64,000 bases of DNA from Nocardioides pini (GCF_026712185.1 NZ_JAPPUX010000002.1:62001-126000), one strand, 5' to 3'. Numbered from the stretch's first letter, positions 17,533-26,152 are shown. The notes: generated from the letters alone by a model not told the origin. A program made the numbers and translations.

Positions 17533-18758
17533 GCTCGTGCCTCCTTCCGGTCGGTCACGTAGAACCAGCTGCGGAGCACGCCGCCGAGCACTCCGTCTCC
17601 GCTCGGGAAGCTCCCGAAGAAGTCCGCGTCGACGGGCAGCCCGTGGCAGTCGTGGACGAGGTCGCCGAGCAGCGTCACGAAGACGGTGTCCCCGACGAGA
17701 CTGCGCGTGCCACCGCGTCGTCCCGACCCCGTCAGCACGTCGGGGTGGACGGTGAACACGGCGTCCCGGCCCTCGACGCGTGGCGGGTGGTCGGGGTCGT
17801 AGGGGAGTCGCTCGCGGGCACCGGTCGAGTCCTCGATCTCGACGAGGAAGGTGTGGTGGTTCACGCCGACGCGGTCCTGTTCCCCGTCGGCCAGGTCGCG
17901 GTCGAAACGCACCCGCAGCTCGCCACCGCTGTCGTCGAGGTCGTCGACGGCCACGTCCCTGCCGTGCTCCCAGCTGGTGCCGACCACGTGGGTGAGGTAG
18001 GCGGGCGGTGGGGGGAGCGACCGGCGGACGGCCGGTCGCAGGCCGTCGCGCTCGGCGTCGACCTCGATGGCCTCACCCCGACAGCGACTGAGCAGGGCGA
18101 TGGGCACGCAGTCCCCCAGCACGCACGTCGGCGCCAGGCAGCCGTCGCCCTCGGTACCGCAGCCGCAGCCGCAGCCGCGGTCACGGCCACCGCCGCAGCC
18201 GTGCTCCTCGCCGCAGCCGCACCCGGTGTCGCTGCCCGCTTCGTCGCCGCGCGCGAGCGACGCCCACGGGTCGTCCGGGTCGTCGCCGACGGGGTGGACC
18301 TCCAGCCGCCACCGCTCGACCACGCGGCCGGGCTCGGTCCCCGTCCCGTGGTCGCAGCCGCCGATGATGGCGGGCAGCGGGTCGGTGAGGCACTCCTCGT
18401 AGCGCAGGCACAACACCGCCAGGGCGTCCTCGTCGCTTGTCCGCTCCGGGTCCACCTGCCACTGCACGGCCTCACGGCAGGGCAGCACGATCTCCCGCCC
18501 GCGGCAGTCGATCGCGATGCCGGGGTCCACCCAGACCCACTCGTGTGCGCAGTCCGCGCGGTCGTGCGGATGTACCGCCAGGCCGCACACCGTGCCCCAC
18601 CCGTGCAGCAGCCGGTTGTGCAGCCGGTGCCGCTCGAGGTGGTACTCCTGCTCGTCGGTCAGGTCGCGTGCGGTGATGAAGCGACCGGTGAACCACCGGA
18701 GCCGCGTCGCGCTCACCGCACCCCTCCTCGCACCGCCACCCTCGTGCGTGCGTCGCAT
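17529..18758 (-). CDS. eCIS plate/fibre-like protein with Cys-Gly-rich loop
   Basis: 409 residues from ATG 18758, preceded by GAGGAGG six bases away (a GTG at 18785 is in frame but lacks that site). Shared N-terminal domain: FTGRFITARDLTDEQEYHL, HGWGTVCGLAV, WVDPGIAIDCRGREIVL, so this copy looks closest to the ancestral form. A Cys/Gly-rich insert (GCGCGEEHGCGGG, GCGCGCGTEGDGC; about residues 180-210) interrupts the fold. The C-terminal part resembles a beta-sandwich with Ig-like strands (LRVRFDRDLADGEQDRVGVNHHTFLVEI, HDCHGLPVDADFFGSFPSGDG). Probably a baseplate-attached surface protein. Confidence 0.75.
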   Translation of the reverse strand: MRRTHEGGGARRGAVSATRLRWFTGRFITARDLTDEQEYHLERHRLHNRLLHGWGTVCGLAVHPHDRADCAHEWVWVDPGIAIDCRGREIVLPCREAVQWQVDPERTSDEDALAVLCLRYEECLTDPLPAIIGGCDHGTGTEPGRVVERWRLEVHPVGDDPDDPWASLARGDEAGSDTGCGCGEEHGCGGGRDRGCGCGCGTEGDGCLAPTCVLGDCVPIALLSRCRGEAIEVDAERDGLRPAVRRSLPPPPAYLTHVVGTSWEHGRDVAVDDLDDSGGELRVRFDRDLADGEQDRVGVNHHTFLVEIEDSTGARERLPYDPDHPPRVEGRDAVFTVHPDVLTGSGRRGGTRSLVGDTVFVTLLGDLVHDCHGLPVDADFFGSFPSGDGVLGGVLRSWFYVTDRKEARA

Positions 18759-18785
18759 CGCCTGCCTCCTCACCACGTCGTCCAC

Positions 18786-20837
18786 TCAGACCACCACCGC
18801 GTCGACACCCACGCGCCCGCTGCGACCGGCCGCGGGCGGAACGACCAGACCGCGGCGACCGAGCCGCAGCCCCAGCCCCAGCGAACTGCCACCGCAGCCG
18901 CCCGACGCCAGCCTGGCCACGGGCCAGTCGCCGACGAAGGTGTCGATCCCGACCAACCCCTGCTCGCCGACGACCGCACGAGGCTCGACCAGCACCAGGT
19001 CGTGTGCCACGTGTGCGGGCTTCTCCGCCGACACCAGTCGCTCGAAGCGCTCCTGCTCGTCCCGGTCGGTCAGCAGCGGCCGCGGCACGACGACCGAGAA
19101 GCGGTGCGCGTGCACCCGGAACCGGTCCGTCAGCCGGTCGCCGACCGAGACCAGCCGGATGTGCTCGGCGTGCCGACGTCCGAGCACCGGCCGCCCCACC
19201 ACGTCGTCGCTCCAGGTGCGCTCGCCGGCCGCCATCGGCACCGTCGTGCGACCGACCAGCGCTGACTCACGCTCGCGGAACCCTTCGACCAGCACGGGCA
19301 GGTCGGGCAGCGAGCGACCGGTGGACGCCTCGAGATGCGTCCGGAGCAGCGCCGTGAGTGCGGCCGGCGTTCCCCGGCGCCGGTGCCAGCGCGGTGCGGC
19401 GACCAGCATCGCCCGCCGTTGATCGGGGCGCCAGCCGCGCTCGAGGGGCACGCCGAGCTCCCCGGCCAGCACGTCGAGCCACTCCTCCGGCACTGCCGCC
19501 GGGGAGAAGCGTGCGGGCAACGACCTCAGGCTCTGCTCCACGCGGTCGAGGTCGGTGCCGAACATCGCCAGGAACCGGCGGAGGAAGTCGGCGTCCGCGT
19601 CGTCGCTCCGGAAGACCGCCGGCAGGAAGCGCTCCAGCCCCTTCCCCTCCGGCTCCACCAGCACCCGATCGAGGGACGGGGAGGCCCAGCCGTCGCCGTG
19701 CAGGCCGATCCGCAGGACCAGGTGGCGACCGCGCGGTGACAGCACGGCGTGGTCCACTCCGGCGGTCGCGTCGCCGGCGGCCCCGATCCAGTGGGCCGGG
19801 CTCCACGCGTCGGGCGGCACGTCGGCCGGGTCGCGTCGTTCGTCGCTGGTGTAGGTCTCGACCGTCGTCGCGCACCCGGGCGGGTGCGTACCGGTCACGG
19901 TGATCCGGTGCCACCTGCAGCCGAGAACACCACTGTCGAAGGGCTTCCCGGTCCACCAGCCCGCGGCGCCGTAGGGGGCGTCGCCGGCGTACTCGTCGGG
20001 CGGGACCGTGCACGCCTCGCCGCTCGTGTCGAACCAGCCGTCGGCATCGGCGTCGGATCCGGCGAATCGGTACGGCGCGGGTACCCGGAACCGGCCCGCG
20101 TGATCGACGGCGAAGGCGGGCGCAGGCACGAGCGGCCTCAGGGCGTCGGCCTCGCGCAGCACCTCCCAGCCGCCGTCGGCCGCCGACAGCACGGACCCCT
20201 CGAGGTCGTCGACCCGCCACGGCCGGCCCGTCGAGTCCGCGACCACGCGGCGCCAGGCGCCGTCCGGGATCCGGCCGGGGTCTGGCCGGCGTTCCAGCCG
20301 GTCCAAGGACGGTGTGGTCGTCCAGAGCCGGCCGCGGTCGTCGAGCACGTGGAACACGCCGGCATGGCCTGCGACAGCGACCGGCCGGGCATCACCGGGC
20401 TCGAGCACGGCGCGGACGAGGAGGGGCGCGGTGCGGGCCACGACGACGCGGCCGCGGTCGGGGTCGGCCAGTGCGAGCAGCCCGCAGGTCGCGGCGAGCG
20501 CCGTGCGCCGTCCGAAGCGCTGCGCCCCGCTCGACGCCCCGCCCCAGCCCGGGACGGTGACGAAGCGGCCGGCCAGCGGATCGAACCGGCGCAGTTCCGC
20601 GGACGGTCCGTCGAGCAGCCACACGACGCCGGCGTCCACGGCGAGCGTCGGCGGCAACGACAGCCCGCCGAGGGTGCCGTTCGGCGAGCGAACCGACAAG
20701 GGGCCGCCGCTGGTCGGCGCCAGTGCGAGCGAGGCGCCCACGGTCAGTCCCGCGGACGTGGCCGTCGCCGACGGCCACGGCCACCGGTCGCCGCCGAGGC
20801 GCCAGGAGCCGGGCACGATGACGCGTTCGCTGGTCAC
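18786..20837 (-). CDS. eCIS baseplate gpI-like protein with N-terminal beta-propeller-like region (Afp12/Pvc12-like)
   Basis: 683 residues. The N-terminal ~330 residues are repetitive beta blades (LAVDAGVVWLLDGPSAELRRFDPLAGRFV, AGVFHVLDDRGRLW, GRPWRVDDLEGSVL), like an NHL/Kelch propeller. From ~residue 400 comes the phage tail protein I domain: ERFLPAVFRSDDADADFLRRFLAMFGTDLDRVEQSLRSL, VPEEWLDVLAGELGVPL and RRAMLVAAPRWHRRRGTPAALTALL, matching the TIGR02242-type signature. The C-terminus has KPAHVAHDLVLVEPRA. In contractile tails gpI pairs with gpJ to form the wedge; here it follows the J gene with a 4-base overlap. Confidence 0.85.
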   Translation of the reverse strand: MTSERVIVPGSWRLGGDRWPWPSATATSAGLTVGASLALAPTSGGPLSVRSPNGTLGGLSLPPTLAVDAGVVWLLDGPSAELRRFDPLAGRFVTVPGWGGASSGAQRFGRRTALAATCGLLALADPDRGRVVVARTAPLLVRAVLEPGDARPVAVAGHAGVFHVLDDRGRLWTTTPSLDRLERRPDPGRIPDGAWRRVVADSTGRPWRVDDLEGSVLSAADGGWEVLREADALRPLVPAPAFAVDHAGRFRVPAPYRFAGSDADADGWFDTSGEACTVPPDEYAGDAPYGAAGWWTGKPFDSGVLGCRWHRITVTGTHPPGCATTVETYTSDERRDPADVPPDAWSPAHWIGAAGDATAGVDHAVLSPRGRHLVLRIGLHGDGWASPSLDRVLVEPEGKGLERFLPAVFRSDDADADFLRRFLAMFGTDLDRVEQSLRSLPARFSPAAVPEEWLDVLAGELGVPLERGWRPDQRRAMLVAAPRWHRRRGTPAALTALLRTHLEASTGRSLPDLPVLVEGFRERESALVGRTTVPMAAGERTWSDDVVGRPVLGRRHAEHIRLVSVGDRLTDRFRVHAHRFSVVVPRPLLTDRDEQERFERLVSAEKPAHVAHDLVLVEPRAVVGEQGLVGIDTFVGDWPVARLASGGCGGSSLGLGLRLGRRGLVVPPAAGRSGRVGVDAVVV

Positions 20838-22744
20838 AGGTCCCTCCTCGGTCGGACCTCGACGGCGGCGTCCTGCAGGACGGCGACCTGGTCGGCGTCG
20901 ACGACGACGGGCGTCGAGATGTCCGGGTGCACCCGCCCGTCGACGGTGACCTCGAGCAGGGGCACGGCGACGACGTCGTCGACGGCCTGCACGACCCCGA
21001 AGAGCATGGTGGGGAAGAGCTCCTGGCCGAACCGCGACGCCGAGCCGGGCGCGGCCACCGGCGCAAGGGCGGCCGCGAGCCGCCGCCGTACCTCGGCGCT
21101 GACGTCCCCGAAGGACGCGTAGGGATCGACGTCGACGGCGACCGTGACCGCCAACGAGACGAAGCGGGCGCTGCGCACGTGGAGCTCCGTGCCGATCGTC
21201 CGGGCGGGGTCGAGGGTCCCGGCGACGACGTCGAGCAGCTCGGGGCTGGCGTGGGTGCCGGGGTCCTGGGCGTCGGGGAGGACCGCGACGGTCACGCTCC
21301 CCGGGATGTCGGCGCCCGGGAAGTCGGGGTGGCGGCGCTCGATGGCCACGGCATCGGCCACGCCACCGACCATCAGGGCGAGACGCCGGTAGTCCTCGGC
21401 GGTGACGGCACGTCCGTCGCCGCGCAGCCGGGACGCGGCGTTCCGGCGCAGCTCCTCACGGGTCTCCTCGTCCCGGCCGCCCTCAGCGGCGCGCACGTTG
21501 GTGACCGACTCGATCCCGGGAGCGGCCGTCTGCAGCTCCGTGATCCCGTCCGGGGGGACGTTGGCCAGCCTGGTGCCGCCGTGGCGGTAGGAGACGACGA
21601 CGTCGAAACCCGCGAAGGGCACCTGTCCGTGCTGGCCGTCGCCGAAGCGGATCTCACCGCTGCGTACGTCGACGGTGACGTGCCGGTCGTCCGGCCCGGA
21701 CTCCGCCAGGTCGCGCACCACCGTCCAGGTCTCCTCCGGCAGGGCACTGCCCCCGGGAGGTGGGACCGTGCGCACGACCATTCCCTCGACGTGCACCGAC
21801 CGGTGCCGCAGCCGGACGACCTGCTCCGTCCGTCCGTTGCTCTGACCGGCGACCTCGTCGGTGACGCTGGAGAGGCTGACGGCGGGCACCGTGTTGTAGC
21901 GCAGCAGCTCGATGTCGGGTGCCTGACCGGCCGCGTAGCGGCCGGAGACCAGGCGGCAGCGCAGCCAGTGGAGCGGCCGCTCCTCCTTCCCCACCTCCCC
22001 GACCGCGACGCTGTTGCGTGGCCCGGAGATCTGCACGTAGCCGCGGCGGGTGAAGGCCCTGGTGCCGTCGACGTAGGTGGCGAGAGGACTCCACCGGTCC
22101 GACGTGGCGCTGGTGCGGTACTCCCACTGCAGCCGCGCGTTGGTGGGGTGCGCCTCTTCCCTCGACACCGGGTCGACGAGGAAGGTGATCTGCTGCGGGA
22201 ACGTCACCGGCACGTCGCCCGGGCCGAAGCCGAGGTAGAGCGCGCTGCCCTGCTGGGGCGCCTGGCCGAAGGGTCGGAAGCGTGGGACCACGTCCTCGAT
22301 GGTGTGCCGCTCGAACGAGGCGAGCCCAGCCACCTGGAGGCTCTGCAGCCGCAGCGGCAGCAGCTCCACTCCGCGCTCGGTCTCGAAGCGGACCGGGCCG
22401 TCCTCGGTCTGCACGCTCGAGGCCACTGCCGTGCGGGCCGGCACGGTGATGGGCCGCGTCTCGCCCTGGCGCACCGTGAAGGTCAGGTCGGTGCTGGCGG
22501 GGCGGGCCGGGTCCGGCCGGATCCCCAGGACGTCCAAGAAGGTGAGCAGGCACCGCTCGGGCGCCTGGTTGAGCCGGTAGCCGATCGACTCCGCGAGCCA
22601 CGCGAAGAGCTCGATGAGGGTGACTCCGGGGTCTGACTCGTTCCAGTCCGTCCACTCCGGTGTGTAGCGGGGGATGCGCAGGAGAAGCTCGCTGCGGATC
22701 TGCTCGAAGGTGCGGTCGTCGAGGTCGGGAAGATCAGCTGCCAC
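20834..22744 (-). CDS. eCIS baseplate J/gp6-like protein (Afp11/Pvc11-like)
   Basis: About 636 residues. Start taken at GTG 22744 with a G-run upstream; GTG 22753 is equally possible, and the frame stays open to 22861. Starts LPDLDDRTFEQIRSELLLRIPRYTPEWTDWNESDPGVTLIELFAWLAESIGYRLNQ, the hallmark N-terminus of eCIS baseplate J proteins. The middle includes EIRFGDGQHGQVPFAGFDVVVSYRHGGTRLANVPPDGIT, and the end has the Baseplate_J core: RLRGDGRAVTAEDYRRLALMVGGVADAVAIERRHPDFPGADIPGSVTVAVLP. It forms the baseplate wedge together with the gpI-like protein. Overlaps the gp25 gene by about 11 bases. Confidence 0.93.
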   Translation of the reverse strand: MAADLPDLDDRTFEQIRSELLLRIPRYTPEWTDWNESDPGVTLIELFAWLAESIGYRLNQAPERCLLTFLDVLGIRPDPARPASTDLTFTVRQGETRPITVPARTAVASSVQTEDGPVRFETERGVELLPLRLQSLQVAGLASFERHTIEDVVPRFRPFGQAPQQGSALYLGFGPGDVPVTFPQQITFLVDPVSREEAHPTNARLQWEYRTSATSDRWSPLATYVDGTRAFTRRGYVQISGPRNSVAVGEVGKEERPLHWLRCRLVSGRYAAGQAPDIELLRYNTVPAVSLSSVTDEVAGQSNGRTEQVVRLRHRSVHVEGMVVRTVPPPGGSALPEETWTVVRDLAESGPDDRHVTVDVRSGEIRFGDGQHGQVPFAGFDVVVSYRHGGTRLANVPPDGITELQTAAPGIESVTNVRAAEGGRDEETREELRRNAASRLRGDGRAVTAEDYRRLALMVGGVADAVAIERRHPDFPGADIPGSVTVAVLPDAQDPGTHASPELLDVVAGTLDPARTIGTELHVRSARFVSLAVTVAVDVDPYASFGDVSAEVRRRLAAALAPVAAPGSASRFGQELFPTMLFGVVQAVDDVVAVPLLEVTVDGRVHPDISTPVVVDADQVAVLQDAAVEVRPRRDL

Positions 22745-23159
22745 TGCGGCCACCCCCCACGCCGACGCCCTCGTCGAGGAAGAACGGGTAGACCAGGTTG
22801 AGGGCAGCGTTGTTCTCGCGGATCCGGCAGGCGATCGAGACGATGACGCGGTTGGGGGCATCAGCGGGTGTCTCGACGCGGACGTCGAGGACGTCGACGC
22901 GCGGCTCCCACCGGGTCAGGGCCTCCCGCACCTCCGCAGCGACGAGCCCCCGCAGCCCGGCGGTGTTGGCCGAGAACACGAGGTCGTGGATCCCGCAGCC
23001 GAAGTCGGGCAGCATCACCCGCTCGCCCCTCGCCGTGCTGAGCACCAGCCAGATGCCCTGGCGGATCTTGTCGGCGCCCGAGGCCCACGTGGGCCCTGAG
23101 CCGGCGCCCGTCACGGGGTGGGCCCATCCCTGCCCGAGGAAGTCACCGTCGGTCGTCAT
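22734..23159 (-). CDS. eCIS baseplate gp25/W-like protein (Afp9/Pvc9-like)
   Basis: 141 residues from ATG 23159. Family features: FLGQGWAHPVTGAGSGPTWASGADKIRQGIWLVLSTARGERVMLPDFGCGIHDLVFSANTAGLRGLVAAEVREALTRWEPRVDVLDVRV, the classic GPW/gp25 pattern (glycine-rich start, Q-x-I-x-x-x-L-x-T-x-x-G-E-R-x-x-x-P-x-F-G, then WEPR). Builds the inner baseplate and contacts the first sheath ring. Lies 4 bases after the PAAR gene stop, inside the baseplate sub-block. Confidence 0.95.
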   Translation of the reverse strand: MTTDGDFLGQGWAHPVTGAGSGPTWASGADKIRQGIWLVLSTARGERVMLPDFGCGIHDLVFSANTAGLRGLVAAEVREALTRWEPRVDVLDVRVETPADAPNRVIVSIACRIRENNAALNLVYPFFLDEGVGVGGGRSGS

Positions 23160-23163
23160 CGCG

Positions 23164-23559
23164 TCACCCGCCGATCCTGACCGTGCCGGTGGCGACGACC
23201 TGGGCACCCGGGTTGGTCGGCTCGGCGCAGGTCTCCGCCCTGTCGCCGGCGCGGGCCGCGGCCTTGCCATTGATCCTGACGGTGCTGCTCCCGGCGCGCA
23301 CGGTGCCGCGGTTGCTGGGCGGGTTGACGAAGGTGCCGCCCTGCGGGATGTGGGGTGGGGTGTTGATCGCCACCGACCCCATGGTCGCCGCGGCCATGCC
23401 CATGATCCGCACGTCGGTGCTCAGCTGCTGGGTGAGGAGCCCGCTGAAGGGGTGCGGCAGCGTGACGGGCGGCGCCGTGCCCGGCGGTTGGACCAAGTGG
23501 AGGTCCAACGCGGTGACGCGGTCACCCTGCTTCGCTGCCGGCGCACCCATGTCCATCAC
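23164..23559 (-). CDS. PAAR-like spike-tip protein (Afp10/Pvc10-like)
   Basis: 131 residues. Gly/Ala-rich PAAR-like organisation: MGAPAAKQGDRVTALDLHLV at the N-terminus, IMGMAAATMGSVAINTPPHIPQGGTFVNPPSNRGTVRAGSSTVRINGKAAARAGDRAETCAEPTNPGAQVVATGTVRIGG after it. The repeated 'xVxINGKxAAR.GD' signature with Cys and His ligands is that of proteins capping the central spike and piercing the target envelope. Sits next to the gp5-like spike gene as expected. Confidence 0.92.
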   Translation of the reverse strand: MMDMGAPAAKQGDRVTALDLHLVQPPGTAPPVTLPHPFSGLLTQQLSTDVRIMGMAAATMGSVAINTPPHIPQGGTFVNPPSNRGTVRAGSSTVRINGKAAARAGDRAETCAEPTNPGAQVVATGTVRIGG

Positions 23560-23561
23560 CC

Positions 23562-24134
23562 CTAGTTGATGTCCACGGTCGAGCCGGAGAGCGTGAGCTT
23601 GCCGCTCGCCTTGACCTCGAGGTTGCCGCCGGCGCTCAGGGTGAGGTCGCCGGACGCCTTCACCGTGACGTTGCCCGACGCCGCGACGGCGACGTCACCC
23701 CGGGAGGCGGTCACCTCGATCCGCTGGTTGGCGACGTCGAGGACGACCCGCTGGTCACCGCTCGACGTGATGATCTCGATCTTCTCGGCGCCCTTGCCGT
23801 CGTCGAAGCGGACGACGTGCCCGCTGCGGGACACGATCTGTCGCAGGTCGTTGTCCACGGCCTTCTTGTCGGGGGGAGGCGGGTCGGGCACGCTCCACAA
23901 CCCGCCGAAGACGTAGGGCCGGCGAGGGTCGTCGTGCTCGAAGCCGACCACCACCTCGTCCCCGCGCTCGGGTCGGAAGAAGTTGCCGCGGTCGCGACCC
24001 GCACCGGGGGAGACGAGGCGCGCCCAGTTCGACATCTCCTGGTCGAGGTGCGGGAAGCGGACGCGGACGCGGCCCAGGCCCTCCGGGTCGTCGAGGTCGT
24101 CGACGACGGCGGCGACCAGCGTGCTGTGCGTCAT
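23562..24134 (-). CDS. eCIS spike, gp5/VgrG C-terminal-like (OB-fold plus beta-helix)
   Basis: 190 residues from ATG 24134 (open frame further upstream is noncoding read-through). N-terminal OB-fold: TLVAAVVDDLDDPEGLGRVRVRFPHLDQEMSNWARLVSPGAGRDRGNFFRPERGDEVVVGFEHDDPRRPYVFGGLW, the diagnostic gp5/VgrG segment. The rest is a triple-stranded beta-helix with octad-like repeats: GDVAVAASGNVTVKASGDLTLSAGGNLEVKASGKLTLSG. It is the central spike needle. The gp27-like half, fused to it in Afp8/Pvc8 and VgrG, is a separate gene here (24136-25245). Confidence 0.93.
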   Translation of the reverse strand: MTHSTLVAAVVDDLDDPEGLGRVRVRFPHLDQEMSNWARLVSPGAGRDRGNFFRPERGDEVVVGFEHDDPRRPYVFGGLWSVPDPPPPDKKAVDNDLRQIVSRSGHVVRFDDGKGAEKIEIITSSGDQRVVLDVANQRIEVTASRGDVAVAASGNVTVKASGDLTLSAGGNLEVKASGKLTLSGSTVDIN

Positions 24135-24135
24135 C

Positions 24136-25245
24136 TCAGCTCCCCTTGACCTCTTCACGCCGGCAGCCGAACTGGGTGGTGTAGCCGGCGTCGCCGATCG
24201 AGTGGGTGGTGTCGGTGACGAAGTAGCGACCGGAGAAGCGTTCGCCCAGGCCACCCACGTCGATGACGCTGCCGGCGCGGAGGAGCGGAAGGCCCACCGT
24301 CGAGCCGGTGGCGGTGACCAGGCCCTTCGCGATCTGCTGGAGCGTCTCGATCGCGAGCCGCCGCGCCTCGGCCGGGCTCTCCACGACCTTGGTGGCCACG
24401 ATCTCCTTGCGGTCCTCGAAGGACTTCTGCACGCCCGGGGCAACACCGGACCCCAGGCCTTGGGTGGCCAGCTCGGCGAGCGTCGCGCGGTACTCGATCT
24501 TCTCCTTCTTGATCGGGTCCCAGCCCCGCACGACCACCTCGCCGACCTGGTTGGCCGTGGTGAGGTTCGGCTGGAACTCGATGAGCGATCCGCCGTACAC
24601 GAGCCGGTAGCTCGCCCGGCGGATCTGCGTCGACGGGCCGAAGTACAGCCGGCGCGGTGAGCCGGGCGGCTCCTCCACCACGAGGTCGTAGCCGTTGGCG
24701 CGGGCCCGCTCCATCAGGAACACCAGGTCGTACAGGTTGTCCTGCACCAGGTAGGCGTGCCGCGGCTCGTTCACCGGGTCGGTGCGCACGTCGACCTGCA
24801 GGCGGCTGCCGACTGCCTTGGCGATCTCGGAGTCCGTCTTGTCGGTGTAGGTGTGCGACTCCTGCTTCCCGCGGAAGCGGTGGAGCAGGTTGAGCCCGCT
24901 CACGGCGAGGGTCGGCTGCCCGCCCGAGGGGAACGCCGGCTTGAGCGAGGTGATCTCCCCGGTGATCACCTGCTCCAGGCCCGACCTTCCGCGGTAGCCC
25001 ATCGAGAGCTCGATCTCCGCACCCGGGTCGAAGAGGGTGTCGTCGGAGTACTTGAAGCGGCGCAGGTCGGCGTCCCAGTTGTTGATGACCACCTCGAAGC
25101 TGTCGATCTCGGCGACGTTGTCCTTGAACGCCACCGAGATGACGTCGCGCACGACGTCCGTGGCGACGGGGCGACCCCGCAGGCGCAGCTCAAAGGCGGG
25201 GACGTAGAAGTCACCGGCGGCGGCGACGGACTGGACGAGGGTCAT
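24136..25245 (-). CDS. eCIS hub protein, gp27/phage late control D-like
   Basis: 369 residues from ATG 25245, overlapping the LysM gene stop (ATGA). Sequence signature of the gp27 hub: FELRLRGRPVATDVVRDVISVAFKDNVAEIDSFEVVINNWD, RFKYSDDTLFDPGAEIELSMGYRG, LEQVITGEITSLKPAFPSGGQPTLAVSGLNLLHRFRGKQESHTYTDKTDSEIAKAVGS, and AYLVQDNLYDLVFLMERARANGYDLVVEE. C-terminal AGSVIDVGGLGERFSGRYFVTDTTHSIGDAGYTTQFGCRR closes the barrel. Adapts the sixfold tube to the threefold spike. Together with the next gene it equals one Afp8/VgrG protein. Confidence 0.92.
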   Translation of the reverse strand: MTLVQSVAAAGDFYVPAFELRLRGRPVATDVVRDVISVAFKDNVAEIDSFEVVINNWDADLRRFKYSDDTLFDPGAEIELSMGYRGRSGLEQVITGEITSLKPAFPSGGQPTLAVSGLNLLHRFRGKQESHTYTDKTDSEIAKAVGSRLQVDVRTDPVNEPRHAYLVQDNLYDLVFLMERARANGYDLVVEEPPGSPRRLYFGPSTQIRRASYRLVYGGSLIEFQPNLTTANQVGEVVVRGWDPIKKEKIEYRATLAELATQGLGSGVAPGVQKSFEDRKEIVATKVVESPAEARRLAIETLQQIAKGLVTATGSTVGLPLLRAGSVIDVGGLGERFSGRYFVTDTTHSIGDAGYTTQFGCRREEVKGS

Positions 25246-25949
25246 CGCGCCACCCGCTCGGTCGGGCGTTCGGTGGCGCGGTCCTCTACACGGGGCACGA
25301 CGAGCCGTCGTCCCACCGGGGGAGCGGTCGGGTCGTCGACGTCGCGGTTGGCGTCCGCCAAGAGCCGCCACGCGGTCGGGTCGCCGTACTCGTCGCGCGC
25401 GATGGAGGCGAAGGTGTCGCCCTCCACGACGACCCGCGTGCGGGTGTGGTCGGCCGATTGGAGGTTGAGCTCGGCGAGCTGCTCCTCCAGCGTGCGGTAC
25501 TCCCGCAGGGCCACGCTCAAGGTCGCCCGCAGGGGGATGCCGGCGGGCGTGAAGAGGGTGAACTTCTGGTCGACCGACTCGACGATCGCCTTGAACGAGA
25601 GGCCCTCGCCCCAGGTGACCCGGATCCGGGGCGGCGCGTGCGTCTTGGGCTGTAGGCGCACGAGCTCGAAGAAGGGGTTGGTCAGGGTGCGGACGTCGGC
25701 GGCGCCCTCGTCCATCCCGGTCTCGGTGGTGTCGAAGAAGAGCTCCAGCTTGAGCGTCTGGGTCTGTCCACGGACGAACTGGAGGACGGGGGAGTCAAGG
25801 CCCGGGATCGCGATCTCGGCGATCTGGGCGCCCTTGGTGAGGGTGTACTCCGTCGGGTTGAAGAGGACCGGCAGGTAGCGGGGCAGACCGCGCTCGCCGT
25901 CGATGGCGTCGGCGTCGAGGATCTCGACGAGGGCGTGCTCGAGGGCCAT
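25242..25949 (-). CDS. LysM-type baseplate protein (Afp7/Pvc7-like)
   Basis: 235 residues. N-terminal domain conserved in eCIS: FNPTEYTLTKGAQIAEIAIPGLDSPVLQFVRGQTQTLKLELFFDTTE..., then RIRVTWGEGLSFKAIVESVDQKFTLFTPAGIPLRATLSVALREYRTLEEQ. A C-terminal LysM-like motif, VVVEGDTFASIARDEYGDPTAWRLLADANRDVDDPTAPPVGRRLVVPRV, follows. In known particles this protein glues the tube end to the hub. The neighbouring gp27 gene starts within its stop codon. Confidence 0.93.
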   Translation of the reverse strand: MALEHALVEILDADAIDGERGLPRYLPVLFNPTEYTLTKGAQIAEIAIPGLDSPVLQFVRGQTQTLKLELFFDTTETGMDEGAADVRTLTNPFFELVRLQPKTHAPPRIRVTWGEGLSFKAIVESVDQKFTLFTPAGIPLRATLSVALREYRTLEEQLAELNLQSADHTRTRVVVEGDTFASIARDEYGDPTAWRLLADANRDVDDPTAPPVGRRLVVPRVEDRATERPTERVAR

Positions 25950-25953
25950 GACG

Positions 25954-26151
25954 TCACCCCTTCACCGGCGAGGAGGGCTGTGCGCTGCGCGCGATACAGG
26001 TGGCCTCGTGCTGGCGCCTGTCGTCGCGCTCCTTCGCGGCCAACAACCGCAGGACGGCGTTGGCGACCTGGGCGAGCTGGCGGTCGTTGAGCGGCACCTC
26101 GCCGTCGACGACGGTGACGTCGGCCGTGACGGACCCGATGTGGAGCGGCAT
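25954..26151 (-). CDS. Small eCIS protein (DUF5908-like, Afp6 position)
   Basis: 65 residues, MPLHIGSVTADVTVVDGEVPLNDRQLAQVANAVLRLLAAKERDDRRQH..., from ATG 26151. The short beta strand followed by a basic helix matches the small DUF5908-type protein that lies between tube and LysM genes in many eCIS loci. It is one base from the tube gene stop and 4 bases from the LysM gene, a tightly packed operon position that makes it credible despite its length. Function unknown; probably structural or an assembly factor. Confidence 0.8.
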   Translation of the reverse strand: MPLHIGSVTADVTVVDGEVPLNDRQLAQVANAVLRLLAAKERDDRRQHEATCIARSAQPSSPVKG

Positions 26152-26152
26152 C

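Noticed and set aside
20927..22636. 569-codon plus-strand open frame opposite baseplate J
   Set aside because: Composition dominated by Gly/Arg/Val/Ala with no motif; opposite strand is a canonical baseplate J gene.
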